A DNA stretch of 64,000 nucleotides from Corynespora cassiicola (GCA_022059125.1 JAEUWY010000004.1:682001-746000); one strand, 5' to 3'; positions 33,073-44,374 are shown, numbered from the stretch's first letter. A program made the numbers and translations. Notes: generated from the sequence alone by a model not told the origin.

Positions 33073-36000
33073 GGTGTTTGTCGCCCGCGGTGCTGGCTCT
33101 CGCTAGCGGTGCAAATGGATGAAACGCGATCGGCGGGGGTGACGGGAGCCCAGAAATGCGGCTGCGGCGTTTCAAACAAAGCGAGGGCGCGGGAAGGATA
33201 TGGTGGTCGAGGAGGTACAGGAGGTGCAGGAGGTTCAGGAGGTGCAAGGCACTGGGGGGATGGCGAGATTATGGGTGAGTAAACGGGTCTGTTGACCAGA
33301 CTGCTGCAGTCCGTCTCGGCTCGGGCGCGAGTGTGTGCTTCCGCTTGCAGTCGCCTCGCGCAGGCCGGTCTCCGCCAGCGCCGCCGTGCTCGGGTGTTGA
33401 GGGATTGGGGACGAGAGGGATGGACAGCAGTCAGAGGGGCCGCGGAGCCTGAGGAAGCTTATAGCAGAGGGCTGAGGGCGGCACAGGGTGGCAGCAGCAC
33501 AGGACCAAGGTTGCTGGGGGCGGCGTGGGCAGCGGCCGGCCCTACTTGATCAGAGCGAGCCAGGACGAGCACTAGCCAACATCAGTCGCGAGAAGGCTCG
33601 ACGCTGCGAAAATTGGGATGCGCTGGGCAAGCTGAGGGCTGCATCCGGCAAGGCGCGGCCAGTGCCTGCGGGCCCAGCAGAAACGTGGGGACGGCGAGAG
33701 GGCCGGCGAGAGGGTAGAAAGCGCGCGAAGGCTCACCTGGGCTGAGAAATGCTCGGGACGCGGTCCAATCCAGGACCTCTACCCGTAAGCGGCGTTGGCG
33801 GCGGGTGTCTGCGAGGGAACGGTGCGATCTGCTGGTGGTGCTGCTGCTGGTGGTGCTGCTTGCCGGTGTCTGTGTGCGTCGCGGTGGCCAGCAAAGAGGA
33901 CTCCTTCACCCTCGAGGGGGCGCCATACTCTTGTATCCCGTCCCTCCCGACGAATCTTTGCACGGTCGACGATCCGACCACGCACGGCCGCCCCCAGGGC
34001 TGCGACGGACTGAGGCGTCTCCACGTATGACGACACGGCCCTCGTATACCTCAGCGCGCTCCGTCTCATGCGATGCCCAGGTCCCCACGCTGTGCCCAAG
34101 TTCGCAGCGGTTCAGTCCCCGTCCGCCGCTATACTCCGTCGCCGTTAAGCCCTCTGCCAGCATCAAAACCTGCAAAACCTGCAAAGCCTGATGGCGCCTG
34201 CGGAGACGCATCCGCAACACATGCGAAGCAAAGGCCAAAATCAAGAAACCACCTCCCAAGGCCCAGCAGCTCCCAAGGAAGACCCTCGCTCGCGCGAGCC
34301 GCCCTGGAGCAGCCGCCGCGCCCGCGAATCAGGGCGGCCTGCCCACCCAGGTGCCCGTGGCGGCCAAGGGCCAGCCGAACCAGGCAGACGACGGCCTGCA
34401 GAGGAATAGAATGCTGCATGCAACGTCTGGCAGATCGCACGGGACGACTCCCATCGCCAGATCCGCCATGGTACCACCCTTCGCCGTGCTCGCTCGCCCT
34501 GCTGCAAAGGCTCCAGCTGCACTCGCCCGCCCGCATGCCTCTTCCTCGCGCATCCGCCGGCCCGACTTGGACAGCATCGTGTAATGGCTTCAACCACCGC
34601 CTGCCAAATCCCTCACCTCTCGCGCATCCTCGTCGCCCTTCTGTGTCCTGCGGGCGATAAGCTGCCGCTACCCCTCACCACTACCAGGGCCCTCGCCGGG
34701 ACCTCGCTGTGCCCTTGCTACCTTGCTACCTTGCTAGGCGCGGCGGGGACGACTCTTTCCAGCTTCCGGTCACTGTGCTGCCCTCGTCCTCTGTTTCAGT
34801 GGTGCTTGCTCAGTTGCTGGACTGGATGTGGCCGCCAGGCCACTTGAGCCGCCCGCCGGCTGTTGGAGAGCGTCCAGCCGGCATATGCAAGCATGCATAC
34901 ATGCCTGCCTGCTGCGGTTGCTGCGCTGCAACCACCTCCTACTTACCGTCCTTTGCTGGCAACCCCGTCCAGACCGCCCGACCGAGTCCTTGTCCCACAT
35001 GTCGTGAGCTTTGCCATCGTGCACGCCCGTGCTTGCTCACCTTGGCCCACATCAAAACCGCCCGCTGCTCGCTGCTCACCAATCGGCGCCATCCGACCCT
35101 GGCTGAGGCGACATCGCCACCGACCATTGCACACTTTTCCCTCTGGTGACGGCGCAGACAAATTCTGTGGAGACCGCATTTTTGCCCGTATTCTGCGGAG
35201 AGGCCGTCGAGTTACGAGCTGACCGTCGGTACGGCGTGTGCACGAATCTGCCCAAGGATACTGCGCCACAGGGTCTTCCCGCCGAGCAATCACTCGCTGA
35301 TCGTTTCCATTTGCAACCGCCAGACGCTTCCCCCCGCTGTCGTGAGAACTTTGCGGAACCTATGCTCCAGCGAGTGAGCGGGCTCGCCCTCGAGGTAAAG
35401 CGGAGTCCAGACGCATAGCTGCGGTGCGTTCCCAGCTGAAAATGGCGTAAGACTTACCGCTCCATTGGTGCTTATGCCGCCGGCCCCTTGTCGCCGCTAA
35501 CTGGCGTATGCAACCATTACACACCTACCCCTCGAGTGCGGGATGTCGAGGTGGTACGCAGAGTTAGTCGTCTGCAAAAAAAAATCCTTCTCCTCCTTCA
35601 ATTTGAACTCGTGATACGTGAGCGACGAGCGGAGAGCCGACGTAAGGGGCCAACCCCTCTGTGCAACCATCGTACCACCATGGCATACGTGAGGAGAAAC
35701 TGCGGAGAAGACATCGTGGATTACCGCATCGGGTAAGGAACTGGCCAATGGGTGCAGGCGCATAGGCCTCCGCTTGTAGCCCTTCAGGACCCCTCTTTGC
35801 CCCGCGACACCCTTCACATGGGATCTCGTGGAACAGACGTGGCCTTCAACTTCATGATCCGCCGCTAATGCGCGCGTGCACGGTGCTGGCCAGCAAACGA
35901 CGTGACTCAGCAATTCAAGGATTCGCAACAAGGACGACAGGATCCGATTCGCATGCTGATAGAAGCTTATGATACTATGAGTAGGAACATGGGGCGAGCC

Positions 36001-36117
36001 TGGACTCACCTGGAGAGATCCAGCATGAGCCTCCAGCCTGCCCCCTCACTCATCTACATGCCCCTTGGTGATCCCTCCAACGTAGCGTGCGGCTATCAAC
36101 TGAGCCGTGTCTTGGAT
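33073..36117. other. Long GC-rich stretch without a supported gene
   Basis: About 3 kb. Many ORFs overlap on both strands because stop codons are rare in GC-rich DNA. They are rich in Arg, Pro, Ala and Ser and show no motif or consistent splice pattern. It could be a long upstream region or 5' leader of the minus-strand Ser/Pro-rich gene, or hold a non-coding RNA. TG-rich triplet repeats occur near 33830-33860. Confidence 0.45.
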
Positions 36118-36936
36118 TTAGTAGATGCCTGGGATCAGGCGATACTTGGTCTGCTGCTTGAATCGCTCCCAATCCGCGCCATATCGCTTCTCGCAGTATT
36201 CATTCAGCACAGGAACGCCGCGGGTAGCAAAATCGGCGAAGAAGAAGCTCCCGACGATCGCACCCCACACCCAACCGCCAGCTGCCGCTGCGTATCCGGC
36301 CCGCCAGAGCGTGTATGCTCCGTAGTTGATGTGCCGTGCCAGACTCCACAGACCGCCTGTGTATGGCTTGCCCTTGTTGGCAGGATCCGACTTGAACCGC
36401 TTCCTCTGAACTTCGGCGACGAACTCGGTAAGCAAGCCGGTGACATAGAGGGCGCTGCCGACCAGCAGGGCGGGCTGCGGAAATGTGGACTCGGTGGAGG
36501 CAGAGGTCGCGGAGAGCAAGAAGGCGTAGGTATTGGCAGCGTTGAAAACGGTATTGAAGACGCCCACTATGGTAGCAGGGCCTACAGGCATGGGCTCCCC
36601 TGACACGGTCGTGACCCAGATACTTTGCTTGACCGCACTGCCAACTGCCATGCCCAGCAACACAAGCCGGTAAGGGGACAGCCCTAGGCCATCAACAGCA
36701 GCTATCCCGGTCCTTGCAGGCAGACCCGCTGGAAGCGTTCGCATCCCCAAGCGATGCAATAGGGGTGTTCCAAGGCCATGAGCCAAAATGCCGTACTGTA
36801 GGAAGGGATCGAGCGATCGGAGGACGACGAATACGGTTTTGCCGACCGGCGTGGGCGTGTAGTCGCCGCGGGCGATCAAATCCCGCTTCTTCGCGCCCTC
36901 GGAGCGGGGGTCTTCAATAGAGCCCTTATCCGCCAT
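36118..36936 (-). CDS. DUF1295-type integral membrane protein (steroid-reductase-like fold)
   Basis: Single exon, 272 residues. Several hydrophobic segments (LVLLGMAVGSAV, TIVGVFNTVFNAANTYAFLL, ALLVGSALYVTGLL, GGWVWGAIVGSFFFADFA). The C-terminal part matches the DUF1295/isoprenylcysteine-methyltransferase-like pattern: GGLWSLARHINYGAYTLWRA, then VPVLNEYCEKRYGADWERFK and TKYRLIPGIY. Related proteins include sterol C14/C24 reductases and 5-alpha-reductase-like enzymes, but many members are uncharacterised, so no substrate is assigned. It is divergent from the DNA ligase gene across a 1.2 kb gap. Confidence 0.75.
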   Translation of the reverse strand: MADKGSIEDPRSEGAKKRDLIARGDYTPTPVGKTVFVVLRSLDPFLQYGILAHGLGTPLLHRLGMRTLPAGLPARTGIAAVDGLGLSPYRLVLLGMAVGSAVKQSIWVTTVSGEPMPVGPATIVGVFNTVFNAANTYAFLLSATSASTESTFPQPALLVGSALYVTGLLTEFVAEVQRKRFKSDPANKGKPYTGGLWSLARHINYGAYTLWRAGYAAAAGGWVWGAIVGSFFFADFATRGVPVLNEYCEKRYGADWERFKQQTKYRLIPGIY

Positions 36937-38138
36937 GTCTGCGACGGCGCCGTTGTGAGGATTAGTATTGGCGTCGGAATGCTGCTATCAGTTGCGGTGT
37001 GCTCCCAATTAGGCAGTCGAGGTCAATGACGTGATGCGCGAGCAAACGATGATCCTCGGCGGGACGAGTTCCCGGGCGCGAAAGCGAAAACAGGCTGTGG
37101 TTTGTCAATTGGGGGTTTGAGTAAGATGAATGGATGGAGGAGATCGAATGGTCTCCATATACTTGTTGCCGCGCCCGATCAACCGATCTTGAGTGTTGAC
37201 GTAACGAAGGATTCATTAGCTTGTCGTGCATGACTAACCATGGGAATCAGCCATGACCCACTCCCGAACCCGATGGGGGGCTATCGAATTTGCATGTGCT
37301 CAGCGTCGGGATGGATTGGGCAATGCAGATAGACTTACGCGACCAGGTAAACGGTTAGAACGGCGTCAAAGCGCAGATGGCGGAGCCTGAAGATACCCAG
37401 ATGCCAGGTACGCGAGGCCGGAACAACGCGTCGGCCCTATTGGGATTAGCCCGATGCGCAGTCAGATGACGGCGTGCACTAGCGTGACCACCCACAAAGA
37501 ACACGCGCCAGCTTTATCTCAACCTTACGTCTGCTAGAATCTGCTCTTATTCCTTCTTTATTCCTTGTGAGAGGATTCGGACCATCGAACCAACTTTTGT
37601 AACCTTATCTATTGGTACTCCAACTTTTCCCGATATTACCCTGCTGCATTCCGCGTCGTCACGACTGGTCGATGGACTAAAGGTGAAAACAGTGCATAGG
37701 GTTAGTCCAGCGCATAGGTGAATTACTATGTTGGCGCTACAGAAGAGCCCGCAGTGCTTTCCCCAAGACCATCTGTTACACATACCCACATCCCATCCTG
37801 CAGGCTAGCTCACACGGTCCACGGGTAAACCAGTGCGCAGTTGGAAGCTCGACCCCAACTGGCACCTTCCCCCTCGTCATAGGAGCCCTCTCAGACATCG
37901 AGAACAACCTAGAGTTGTCAAAAGTTGTCACACTTATTGTCTGTTTCCAGAAGAGGTGGCGAGGCCAAGACCAAACCTGCCCCTCGACCGTAAAGCCCGC
38001 ATTTGGCTCGCGGCATCAGCGCCAACTTTGCCATCCCCAGTTGGTGTTGGGCTACCCCGCTCTTACTACTGCCACCATCACTGCCTACTCCCCGGAAGAG
38101 GACCCTGCCAAGATATCACTATCCCTGTTATATATATC
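36937..38138. other. Divergent intergenic region, DUF1295 gene/DNA ligase
   Basis: About 1.2 kb between divergent starts. The last 300 bases are open in frame with the ligase (from an ATG at 37833). That stretch encodes a Pro/His/Arg-rich sequence unlike any ligase, so I treat it as leader. No other gene seen. Confidence 0.45.
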
Positions 38139-40808
38139 ATGACCATATCATTCAGCGATATCTGTGACCTCTTGGAGAGTGTCGAGAAAATAATGGCCAG
38201 GAAGCGGCGGCTACCATCGACAGAAGAGAAAGAAGCTATTCAACAGGCAGTTTCCAAATGGTTTACCGCTTACCGTCAAGATCTCGATCGCCCAGACACG
38301 GATGGCGCGGCGATCCTGTCAGCAATCCTCCCCCACATGCGCAAAGACCGGGTTTATGGTCTCCAAGTGGAGTCCCTCGCGAAGAAGATTGCCAAGGTTT
38401 TGAACTTCTCTGCCAGTCAGCGGGTGGTCATGGACAAATTCAAAACTAGCGAGGTGGGGGATCTGGGCACTTCCGTCCAGCGAATCATGAGGCACTTCGA
38501 TGGTACATTCAGGAAGAAGCCTCCTACTTCAATCGAACAGGTGGACAGGTTCTTGGTTCAGCTGGCTGCTAAAACCCGGTTCTCGGATCCCGCTATACAG
38601 GACAAACGGGAAGAAGACTTGGACATTGACGAGGAATTCCGTAAGCTGCTCATTCGGCTCGAATCCAGGGAGATCAAGTGGCTTGTTAGACTGATTCTAC
38701 GCGCTTATCCAACCGTAGAACTCGATGAATCCTTTGTGTATTCGCAATACCATTTTCTTCTCCCAGAACTCTTGCTATTCCAGGACAACTTTGATGCTGT
38801 ATTTAGCGTTTTGAGGGGAGGTCTTCGTAGCTATCCTTCTCGACCCGGTCCTGCCGCTGAAGTTGCCCTGCGTATCGAGGCTGCCAAGCAACTAGTACCC
38901 AGCGTCGGTGTCAAGGTTGGTCGCCCCACTTTCCGCAAAGCCTGGTCATTCAAGAACTGCCTTCAGATGGTGGGAAATCGAGCATGGGCTGCCGAAACAA
39001 AGTATGATGGGGAATATTGCGAGATCCACGTGAACTTGGAGGACTCTCGGAACAGTATTCAGATATTTTCCAAGAATGGCAAAGATGCCACAGCTGATCG
39101 CCAAGCTTTGCACAGGTATATCAATCCAATGCACACTGCAAAGAGTGTTCCGCAACTAACGGTCTACAGTACCATCCGTGATGCACTTCGTATAGGATGT
39201 GACGAATGCATATTCAAGCAAAAATGCATCCTGCTTGGCGAAATGGTCTTGTGGAATGACAAGGAGCAGGCCATCCTCCCTTTCTCCAAGATTCGCAAGC
39301 ACATCTCACGTTCTGGCTCCTTCATTGGAACATTGGAGGACTCTTTACCCCATGAATGGGAACACCTAATGATTGTTTTCTTCGATATTCTCCTATTGGA
39401 CAAGCAGCCAATCATGAGGCAGTGCCTCCAGGATAGGCGTGCAGTTCTTCGAGATCTAGTCCGGGTCATTCCGGGCCGCTCCATGCGCTCTGAATGGACG
39501 CTGCTTGATTTCAAGTCCGACACGGGCGTCACTGATCTCAAGCAAGCCTTTGCCCGGACGCTTGCTTACCAACAAGAAGGCCTAGTATTGAAGCCTCTCC
39601 ATTCCCCCTATTTCCCTTCGATTACTGACATTCGCAATGGTCAGCCAGGCTATTTTATCAAGATGAAGAAAGACTATCTGAGCGATATGGGCGGTGAGCG
39701 AGACCTGGGAGACTTTGCTATCATAGGAGCATGCTACGATCCTCAAACTGCGCCCAAGACTGATCTACGGCCGTTGCATTGGACCCACTTTCACATTGCT
39801 TGCCTCACAAACAAACAAGATGTCGACCGTAAGAATGCAAAGTCTCACTACAAGGTCGTTGGTTGTCTCAGCCTCGACAAATGCATATCGAAGGTGGACC
39901 TCAAGTACCTCAACCGCAACGGCTATTTAGTACACGTTCCAATTGGCAAGGACAATTCGATCAATCGTTTTGATTTCGAACAGCCCAATAACCATGGGCC
40001 TCGCATGAAAGTAGTGTTCAAGAAACCGTTCATCGGCGAGATCCTCGGCGGAGGCTACGAACAGGTCCAGAATGAGGCTTTTGAGATGTTGCGCCACCCG
40101 CGCCTGAAGAAGATTCACAATGACCGGACACTGGAAGATGCCACCACCATGCAAGAACTTAAAGAAATGGCAGCAGAAAAATGGGAAGTGCCAGATCCAG
40201 ATGAACTGGATGGGCATGTAAAGGATGTCGCACTGCTGGCTAAGAAGTACATCAAGGAAATACGTGGATCTCAGAGTACCTCTGAGTATGCGACAACACA
40301 AGAGACGTCGACTACACAACTCACAACGCCTTCAAATACTCAGGAATCTCCTTCATCATATCACACTCCACCAGATGTCGTGGTCAACGAGATGCAGCAG
40401 AGGGTTAGCCAGGTTACCCATACCACTCTGTCTACGCAGAACTCGAGCAGCACCCAAGCCGACGGTCTCCGTGTATCGAGAGAGTTTTTGGCTCTCGTGC
40501 CCCAGGATAATTCTGAGCGGGCCGACAACTCGCGCCCCGTAGAGCCTGTGCAGCCAGGCTTGATTCCTTTACCGACTCCTCCTGGATCGGCCCCGGGGGC
40601 TCCATCCACGGCGTTTGCTTCAAAGAAGAGAAAACAAGAGGACGATATTATCAGCCCTCCTGCTTCAAAGCGAAGGAGGATGGGGGATCCGCTCAAGAGT
40701 CGGACTACAAATGCCGAGCTGGGGTCCTTCGATCATGATTCGGAGGAGAAGGTTTTGTATATCTACCCGCAGGTTGGTTGGCGTGTGGTGGTTCACGGGG
40801 AAGCTTAG
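38139..40808 (+). CDS. ATP-dependent DNA ligase (filamentous-fungal, ligase IV-like)
   Basis: 889 residues from the ATG at 38139. An N-terminal DNA-binding region is followed by the adenylation domain. Motif I is AETKYDGEYCEIH with probable adenylated Lys288; motif III is IVFFDILLLD; motif IV is EGLVLKP; motif V is YFIKMKKDYL. An OB-fold region follows (DFAIIGACYDP, KVVGCLSLDKCI, MKVVFKKPFIGEILGGGYEQ). The tail is Ser/Thr-rich with two basic clusters (KKRKQ, KRRR) that look like nuclear localisation signals. No BRCT domain is seen, unlike true ligase IV. Motif I ends in Tyr where most ligases have Arg (KxDGxR). The extra 102 codons upstream lack similarity and are omitted. The role is probably in nuclear DNA repair, by inference. 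Confidence 0.85.
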   Translation: MTISFSDICDLLESVEKIMARKRRLPSTEEKEAIQQAVSKWFTAYRQDLDRPDTDGAAILSAILPHMRKDRVYGLQVESLAKKIAKVLNFSASQRVVMDKFKTSEVGDLGTSVQRIMRHFDGTFRKKPPTSIEQVDRFLVQLAAKTRFSDPAIQDKREEDLDIDEEFRKLLIRLESREIKWLVRLILRAYPTVELDESFVYSQYHFLLPELLLFQDNFDAVFSVLRGGLRSYPSRPGPAAEVALRIEAAKQLVPSVGVKVGRPTFRKAWSFKNCLQMVGNRAWAAETKYDGEYCEIHVNLEDSRNSIQIFSKNGKDATADRQALHRYINPMHTAKSVPQLTVYSTIRDALRIGCDECIFKQKCILLGEMVLWNDKEQAILPFSKIRKHISRSGSFIGTLEDSLPHEWEHLMIVFFDILLLDKQPIMRQCLQDRRAVLRDLVRVIPGRSMRSEWTLLDFKSDTGVTDLKQAFARTLAYQQEGLVLKPLHSPYFPSITDIRNGQPGYFIKMKKDYLSDMGGERDLGDFAIIGACYDPQTAPKTDLRPLHWTHFHIACLTNKQDVDRKNAKSHYKVVGCLSLDKCISKVDLKYLNRNGYLVHVPIGKDNSINRFDFEQPNNHGPRMKVVFKKPFIGEILGGGYEQVQNEAFEMLRHPRLKKIHNDRTLEDATTMQELKEMAAEKWEVPDPDELDGHVKDVALLAKKYIKEIRGSQSTSEYATTQETSTTQLTTPSNTQESPSSYHTPPDVVVNEMQQRVSQVTHTTLSTQNSSSTQADGLRVSREFLALVPQDNSERADNSRPVEPVQPGLIPLPTPPGSAPGAPSTAFASKKRKQEDDIISPPASKRRRMGDPLKSRTTNAELGSFDHDSEEKVLYIYPQVGWRVVVHGEA

Positions 40809-41514
40809 GAATAGTTGCGATAGCCATTTCACCATTGGCGTGGATGTGCGTCTGGTAGTCTTTACTCCAGTTGAACTTGACTGGTTTTCACGGCTTTTGT
40901 GTGGTGGTTGGTTCTATTTTATATTCGGGAATAATTATTTACATGCTAGTTTTGAAACAATGCTTTGATGATTAATGAGTATGGTATAGCATAATACTTT
41001 TCTATATACATAAGCTAATGAGTTTTATGGACGAGCTTTAGAATGCTCAGTGTCCTTTTCGATATCCCATCATTTTTGTGTGTTGGGGCATATGAACCGT
41101 GGAACACCACCTCAACGCCTTTGACCATTATTTTATCAAGCCTCCACAATGGACGAGCTTTGAGCTTTGATGAGGTTGGTGATATGAATTCGATGTTTTC
41201 TTTGAAAAGGACCGTTAGTGTGAATTCACATCATGCAGCTCAGAACGATATGTTCTCAAGTCGAAGCAACAGGTACTTCTTATGTAGGAGGGCCGAGTCA
41301 GTGACGTCCTGCCGGTGACATGGATTCTTCGAAATACTCTCCTCGCAGTGAATGCAAGGCGCCTCAATCCTAGGTCAAGCTCGCCCCGTCTTTCACAGCA
41401 TTCACTAGTGAAAGCACAAGCGGCCCATCTCAGTTTTCTATAAAAGAAACATCTTTTTCCTACAGACTCACCACCTGAAACAACCGTACATTCTTTCAGT
41501 TGCTTGACGACACG
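40809..41514. other. Intergenic region
   Basis: About 700 bases between two plus-strand genes, AT-rich just after the ligase stop. It should hold the ligase 3' UTR and the promoter of the next gene. No gene seen. Confidence 0.45.
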
Positions 41515-42699
41515 ATGGGTCTATACTCCAACCACCCCAACATGCAAAGAAACCAACCAAGCGATAGGCGGGTCCACTCAGCCGATGAACAGCATAAATC
41601 ACCTACTCAACAGGGTGAGACTTTTCCTACCGTCGAGTGCGATAACTCAGTATGCGCAAAAGCCAGGCCGTTCATGAATCGAAAGTACAGCTTCCCTCCC
41701 AAGCGCGGGGGAGGCTGGAGCGCTCGTGGCGGCGGACGCCATCTCAATGCACGCGGAAAATACGAAGAGTCTCCCGATCAATATACTATAACTTCTTCAG
41801 GTCACTCGCAATCTGGCTATCCTATACCAGGGCCGTATCCGATACCCGGACAGTGCCCATTCCCACCTCCGCCTCCGCCTTTTCCTCCGCCACCACCGTT
41901 TCTGCCTGGTATGGCATGTACGCCTGGTTTCCACGGGTTTGGGCCTAACATGCATGGCCATGCACCCTACGTTCCCTGGGTTCAGACTCCCGCAGGTCCT
42001 CGGCCTAGCTATCACCCACAATACCCACACCCATCTGGTGGCCATCCCCTGCAGGGACCTCCGTTTGTGCCTCCCCAGTTTCAGCATCACCCAAACTTGC
42101 CCGCTCCAAACCTCCACCATGGCCGAGGCTACGCGGGGGTAGCTCACGCGCACGGAGGACGGGGTGAGGATTCCAGTGCTGCGAACACACCGAATGGCCA
42201 GCCTTTTTCTTCTCATCGCCATTATCCCCATGCGCACGTGCAGCGGGTCGGTCGAGGCAACGCTCATAATCAACAAGCTCCAATCTCGCCTAACCAAGCT
42301 TTTGCGCGAGTTCCTCCACTCCAGAATGGTATGACTGAGCAGCATCCACATGGACACTCCCAGCAATATCCGACCCGAACTCCGGTTTTCTTTCATGATC
42401 CGCCAATTGGCCAACTAAGTACTACCACATCCAACAACTTGCAAGACTTCATGCATAATGGAACGGCCAAACCCGACAATGGTATGGCCCAGTCCGATAC
42501 TTCCACCGACATGGAGCGCGGTCGTCAGACGTATCGTGAGGGATCGGGTCCACCCAGCTATGGACCACCGGGCAGCAGCACGTCTGCTACGCCGAAGAAG
42601 CCTCTCAGGTCTCGCTGGCAATCCCCTATTACGGTTTCGAACCTTGATTCTAATCCGTTTGCAGCTACGGTGGAGAGTGACGATGAGGACGAGAAGTAG
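41515..42699 (+). CDS. Pro/His/Gly-rich low-complexity protein, function unknown
   Basis: Single exon, 394 residues from ATG 41515; the longer frame starts with TTG. An N-terminal Gly/Arg patch (KRGGGWSARGGGRH) resembles RGG boxes. It is followed by long Pro-rich runs (PFPPPPPPFPPPPPF) and His/Pro/Gly-rich sequence (HPSGGHPLQGPPFVPPQF). The C-terminus ends in an acidic tail (ESDDEDEK) after RWQSPITVSNLDSNPFAATV. No globular domain seen. Such composition is common in RNA-associated or condensate-forming proteins, but that is inference. The neighbouring gene at 43222-43878 has a similar character. Confidence 0.65.
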   Translation: MGLYSNHPNMQRNQPSDRRVHSADEQHKSPTQQGETFPTVECDNSVCAKARPFMNRKYSFPPKRGGGWSARGGGRHLNARGKYEESPDQYTITSSGHSQSGYPIPGPYPIPGQCPFPPPPPPFPPPPPFLPGMACTPGFHGFGPNMHGHAPYVPWVQTPAGPRPSYHPQYPHPSGGHPLQGPPFVPPQFQHHPNLPAPNLHHGRGYAGVAHAHGGRGEDSSAANTPNGQPFSSHRHYPHAHVQRVGRGNAHNQQAPISPNQAFARVPPLQNGMTEQHPHGHSQQYPTRTPVFFHDPPIGQLSTTTSNNLQDFMHNGTAKPDNGMAQSDTSTDMERGRQTYREGSGPPSYGPPGSSTSATPKKPLRSRWQSPITVSNLDSNPFAATVESDDEDEK

Positions 42700-43221
42700 A
42701 TCCTCAGTTTTTTGGATGGGTTGAAACATTGTCCCCTCTTGACATATCTCGAACTGTTCCTCGAGTAAATTTCGCTACTGGAATTGGTTGAAGGGCTATG
42801 GCGCGGAATTTAGATGGAATAGTGAGGTTTGGCACAGATCCACCTTTTGAAGCTTCATGAAGTGCTTGGTTTTGATTATACACATCACACCTTGGTGGCC
42901 ACTACCCTTTTGGAACCCCCCCCCCTCTTTTGATGTGTAATTACTACTTAATACTTGGATAATTACTGGTTTGCATTGAATTATAATTACACTATACAGT
43001 CTGTTGTGGCGAGCATGAATAAACCGTTGATCCAGCAACCAGCGACCATTCACATTTCGGGCGGAGATTCAATTTCTATTCTCATCCTAATACATCGACT
43101 TCTGTATCCATAGTGACCTCTCGAATTGTTCTACATCTACAGCGAGATATAATACAATAGCTAAAATTCCTAACATCTCTCCCTCTTTGAAAAGCCACCA
43201 AAGCCAACACCAAACGCCACC
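42700..43221. other. Intergenic region
   Basis: About 520 bases, AT-rich, with a C homopolymer near 42917. Carries the 3' UTR of one low-complexity gene and the promoter of the next. No gene seen. Confidence 0.4.
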
Positions 43222-43878
43222 ATGGACCCCCCAAAATTCACAAACCCCTTCGCACCCCACTCTCACCGCCCCTCCACTCCTTCCAGCCTACCCGCTCAAG
43301 ACAAAAACACCGGTACCATCCACTCCCCTCCCCCTCCTACCCGCTAACCCTCCAACTCCCCAGCCCGCCGCCCCTCTACAAACTCCTCCCAAATCTCCCC
43401 CACAACAAAACTACCTCCTCGCCGTCCTCGAACCCAGACACCGGATCAACAAACACACACACCCTTCACCTTCACACTCGCGACACCCACCCACGAACCT
43501 CATCCGCGCCACCACGATCCGGGCTCGGCACTACCACCCCACCTCTCCCCCAGAAGCCAAAACAGCGCCCCGAACCCGTTCCTTATGCACCCTTTCCCGG
43601 TCGATGGGTTTGCGCGGGCGGGGCTTCAGGGCCCGGGCCATGCTCACGCGCACGGACATTTCCAAGGCTGTGGGTATGGATACGGTCAGGGCGGCCAGGG
43701 TGTGCAGCAGTATCGGTGGGGTCAGCAGCAGCAACAACAACAACAGCAACAGCAGTGGGGGCAGCAACAGAGGGTGGGTGCGGTACCGAGGTTTCGGGCC
43801 GGGGTTGCGAATCCTTTTTTAGAGGGTTCGGGTAGGGGGGCTGTGGATGGATTTGGGGGGCGGGGGAGGGATGGGTAG
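43222..43878 (+). CDS. Gln/Gly/His-rich low-complexity protein, two exons
   Basis: ATG in a near-perfect context (gccaccatgg). Exons 43222..43312 and 43364..43878, with a 51-nt intron (GTACCA...CGCTAAC...CCAG); 201 residues. Without splicing the frame stops inside the intron; splicing joins AQDKNT to ARRPSTNSS and keeps one frame to the stop. The protein starts MDPPKFTNPFAPHSH, passes a Pro/Thr/Ser-rich region, and ends with HAHAHGHFQG, GYGYGQGGQG and a Gln tract, then VGAVPRFRAGVANPFLEG. The composition is prion-like. The function is unknown. Opposite-strand ORFs here are shadows. Confidence 0.65.
43728..43770 (+). repeat. CAG/CAA codon repeat (poly-Gln)
   Basis: Mixed CAG and CAA codons inside the low-complexity gene encode a run of about eleven glutamines, interrupted by WG and continuing with QQQ. 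It is a coding microsatellite likely to vary in length between strains. Confidence 0.85.
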
Positions 43879-44374
43879 GGTGGTTTTACGGATTTGGATT
43901 TAGGGACGTTTTGGTGGTGTTTTCATTTGATCGAAGAAGAGTGCGAGGGCTGAGGTTAGGGTTGGGAGTATTTCATGGGCTCAAATTTGTTAAGGCTTGA
44001 TGAGTTTCTTGGTTAGATGTATATGCACTTGTAATGTGGAGGCATCTTGATCGGAACTTGACCGGATCATGTATGCCATTAGCTCGAGCACTGGGCTATC
44101 ACACAATGCAACATATACTGAAGAAAGCTCCAAAAACCGATCGATTTAGGTATCATACTACACATATGCCATGCATACGCCGTGTATATACCACATTTAC
44201 CCTCCATACCATTCCCCAACACCATGCTAAACCTCCGAAATGATTTCGAAGCAGATAAGCCCCCTGCACATCCTCCGCCCTAGCTCCGACCCTGAAAAAG
44301 TGATCTAATGAAACACGCCGAAAAATACACCCGAAATCGCTTTTGTAGAAAGCCCCCCTTTACACCTCACCATT
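43879..44374. other. Convergent intergenic region
   Basis: About 500 bases between the 3' ends of the Gln-rich gene and the Rad9/Crb2 gene. The first part is G-rich. No gene seen. Confidence 0.4.

Noticed and set aside
34073..34660. Long GC-rich ORF of 195 codons
   Set aside because: Other frames on both strands are equally open here; the product has biased composition and no motif.
37833..38138. N-terminal extension of the DNA ligase ORF
   Set aside because: The extra 102 residues are Pro/His/Arg-rich and unlike the family, and a suitable ATG follows at 38139.
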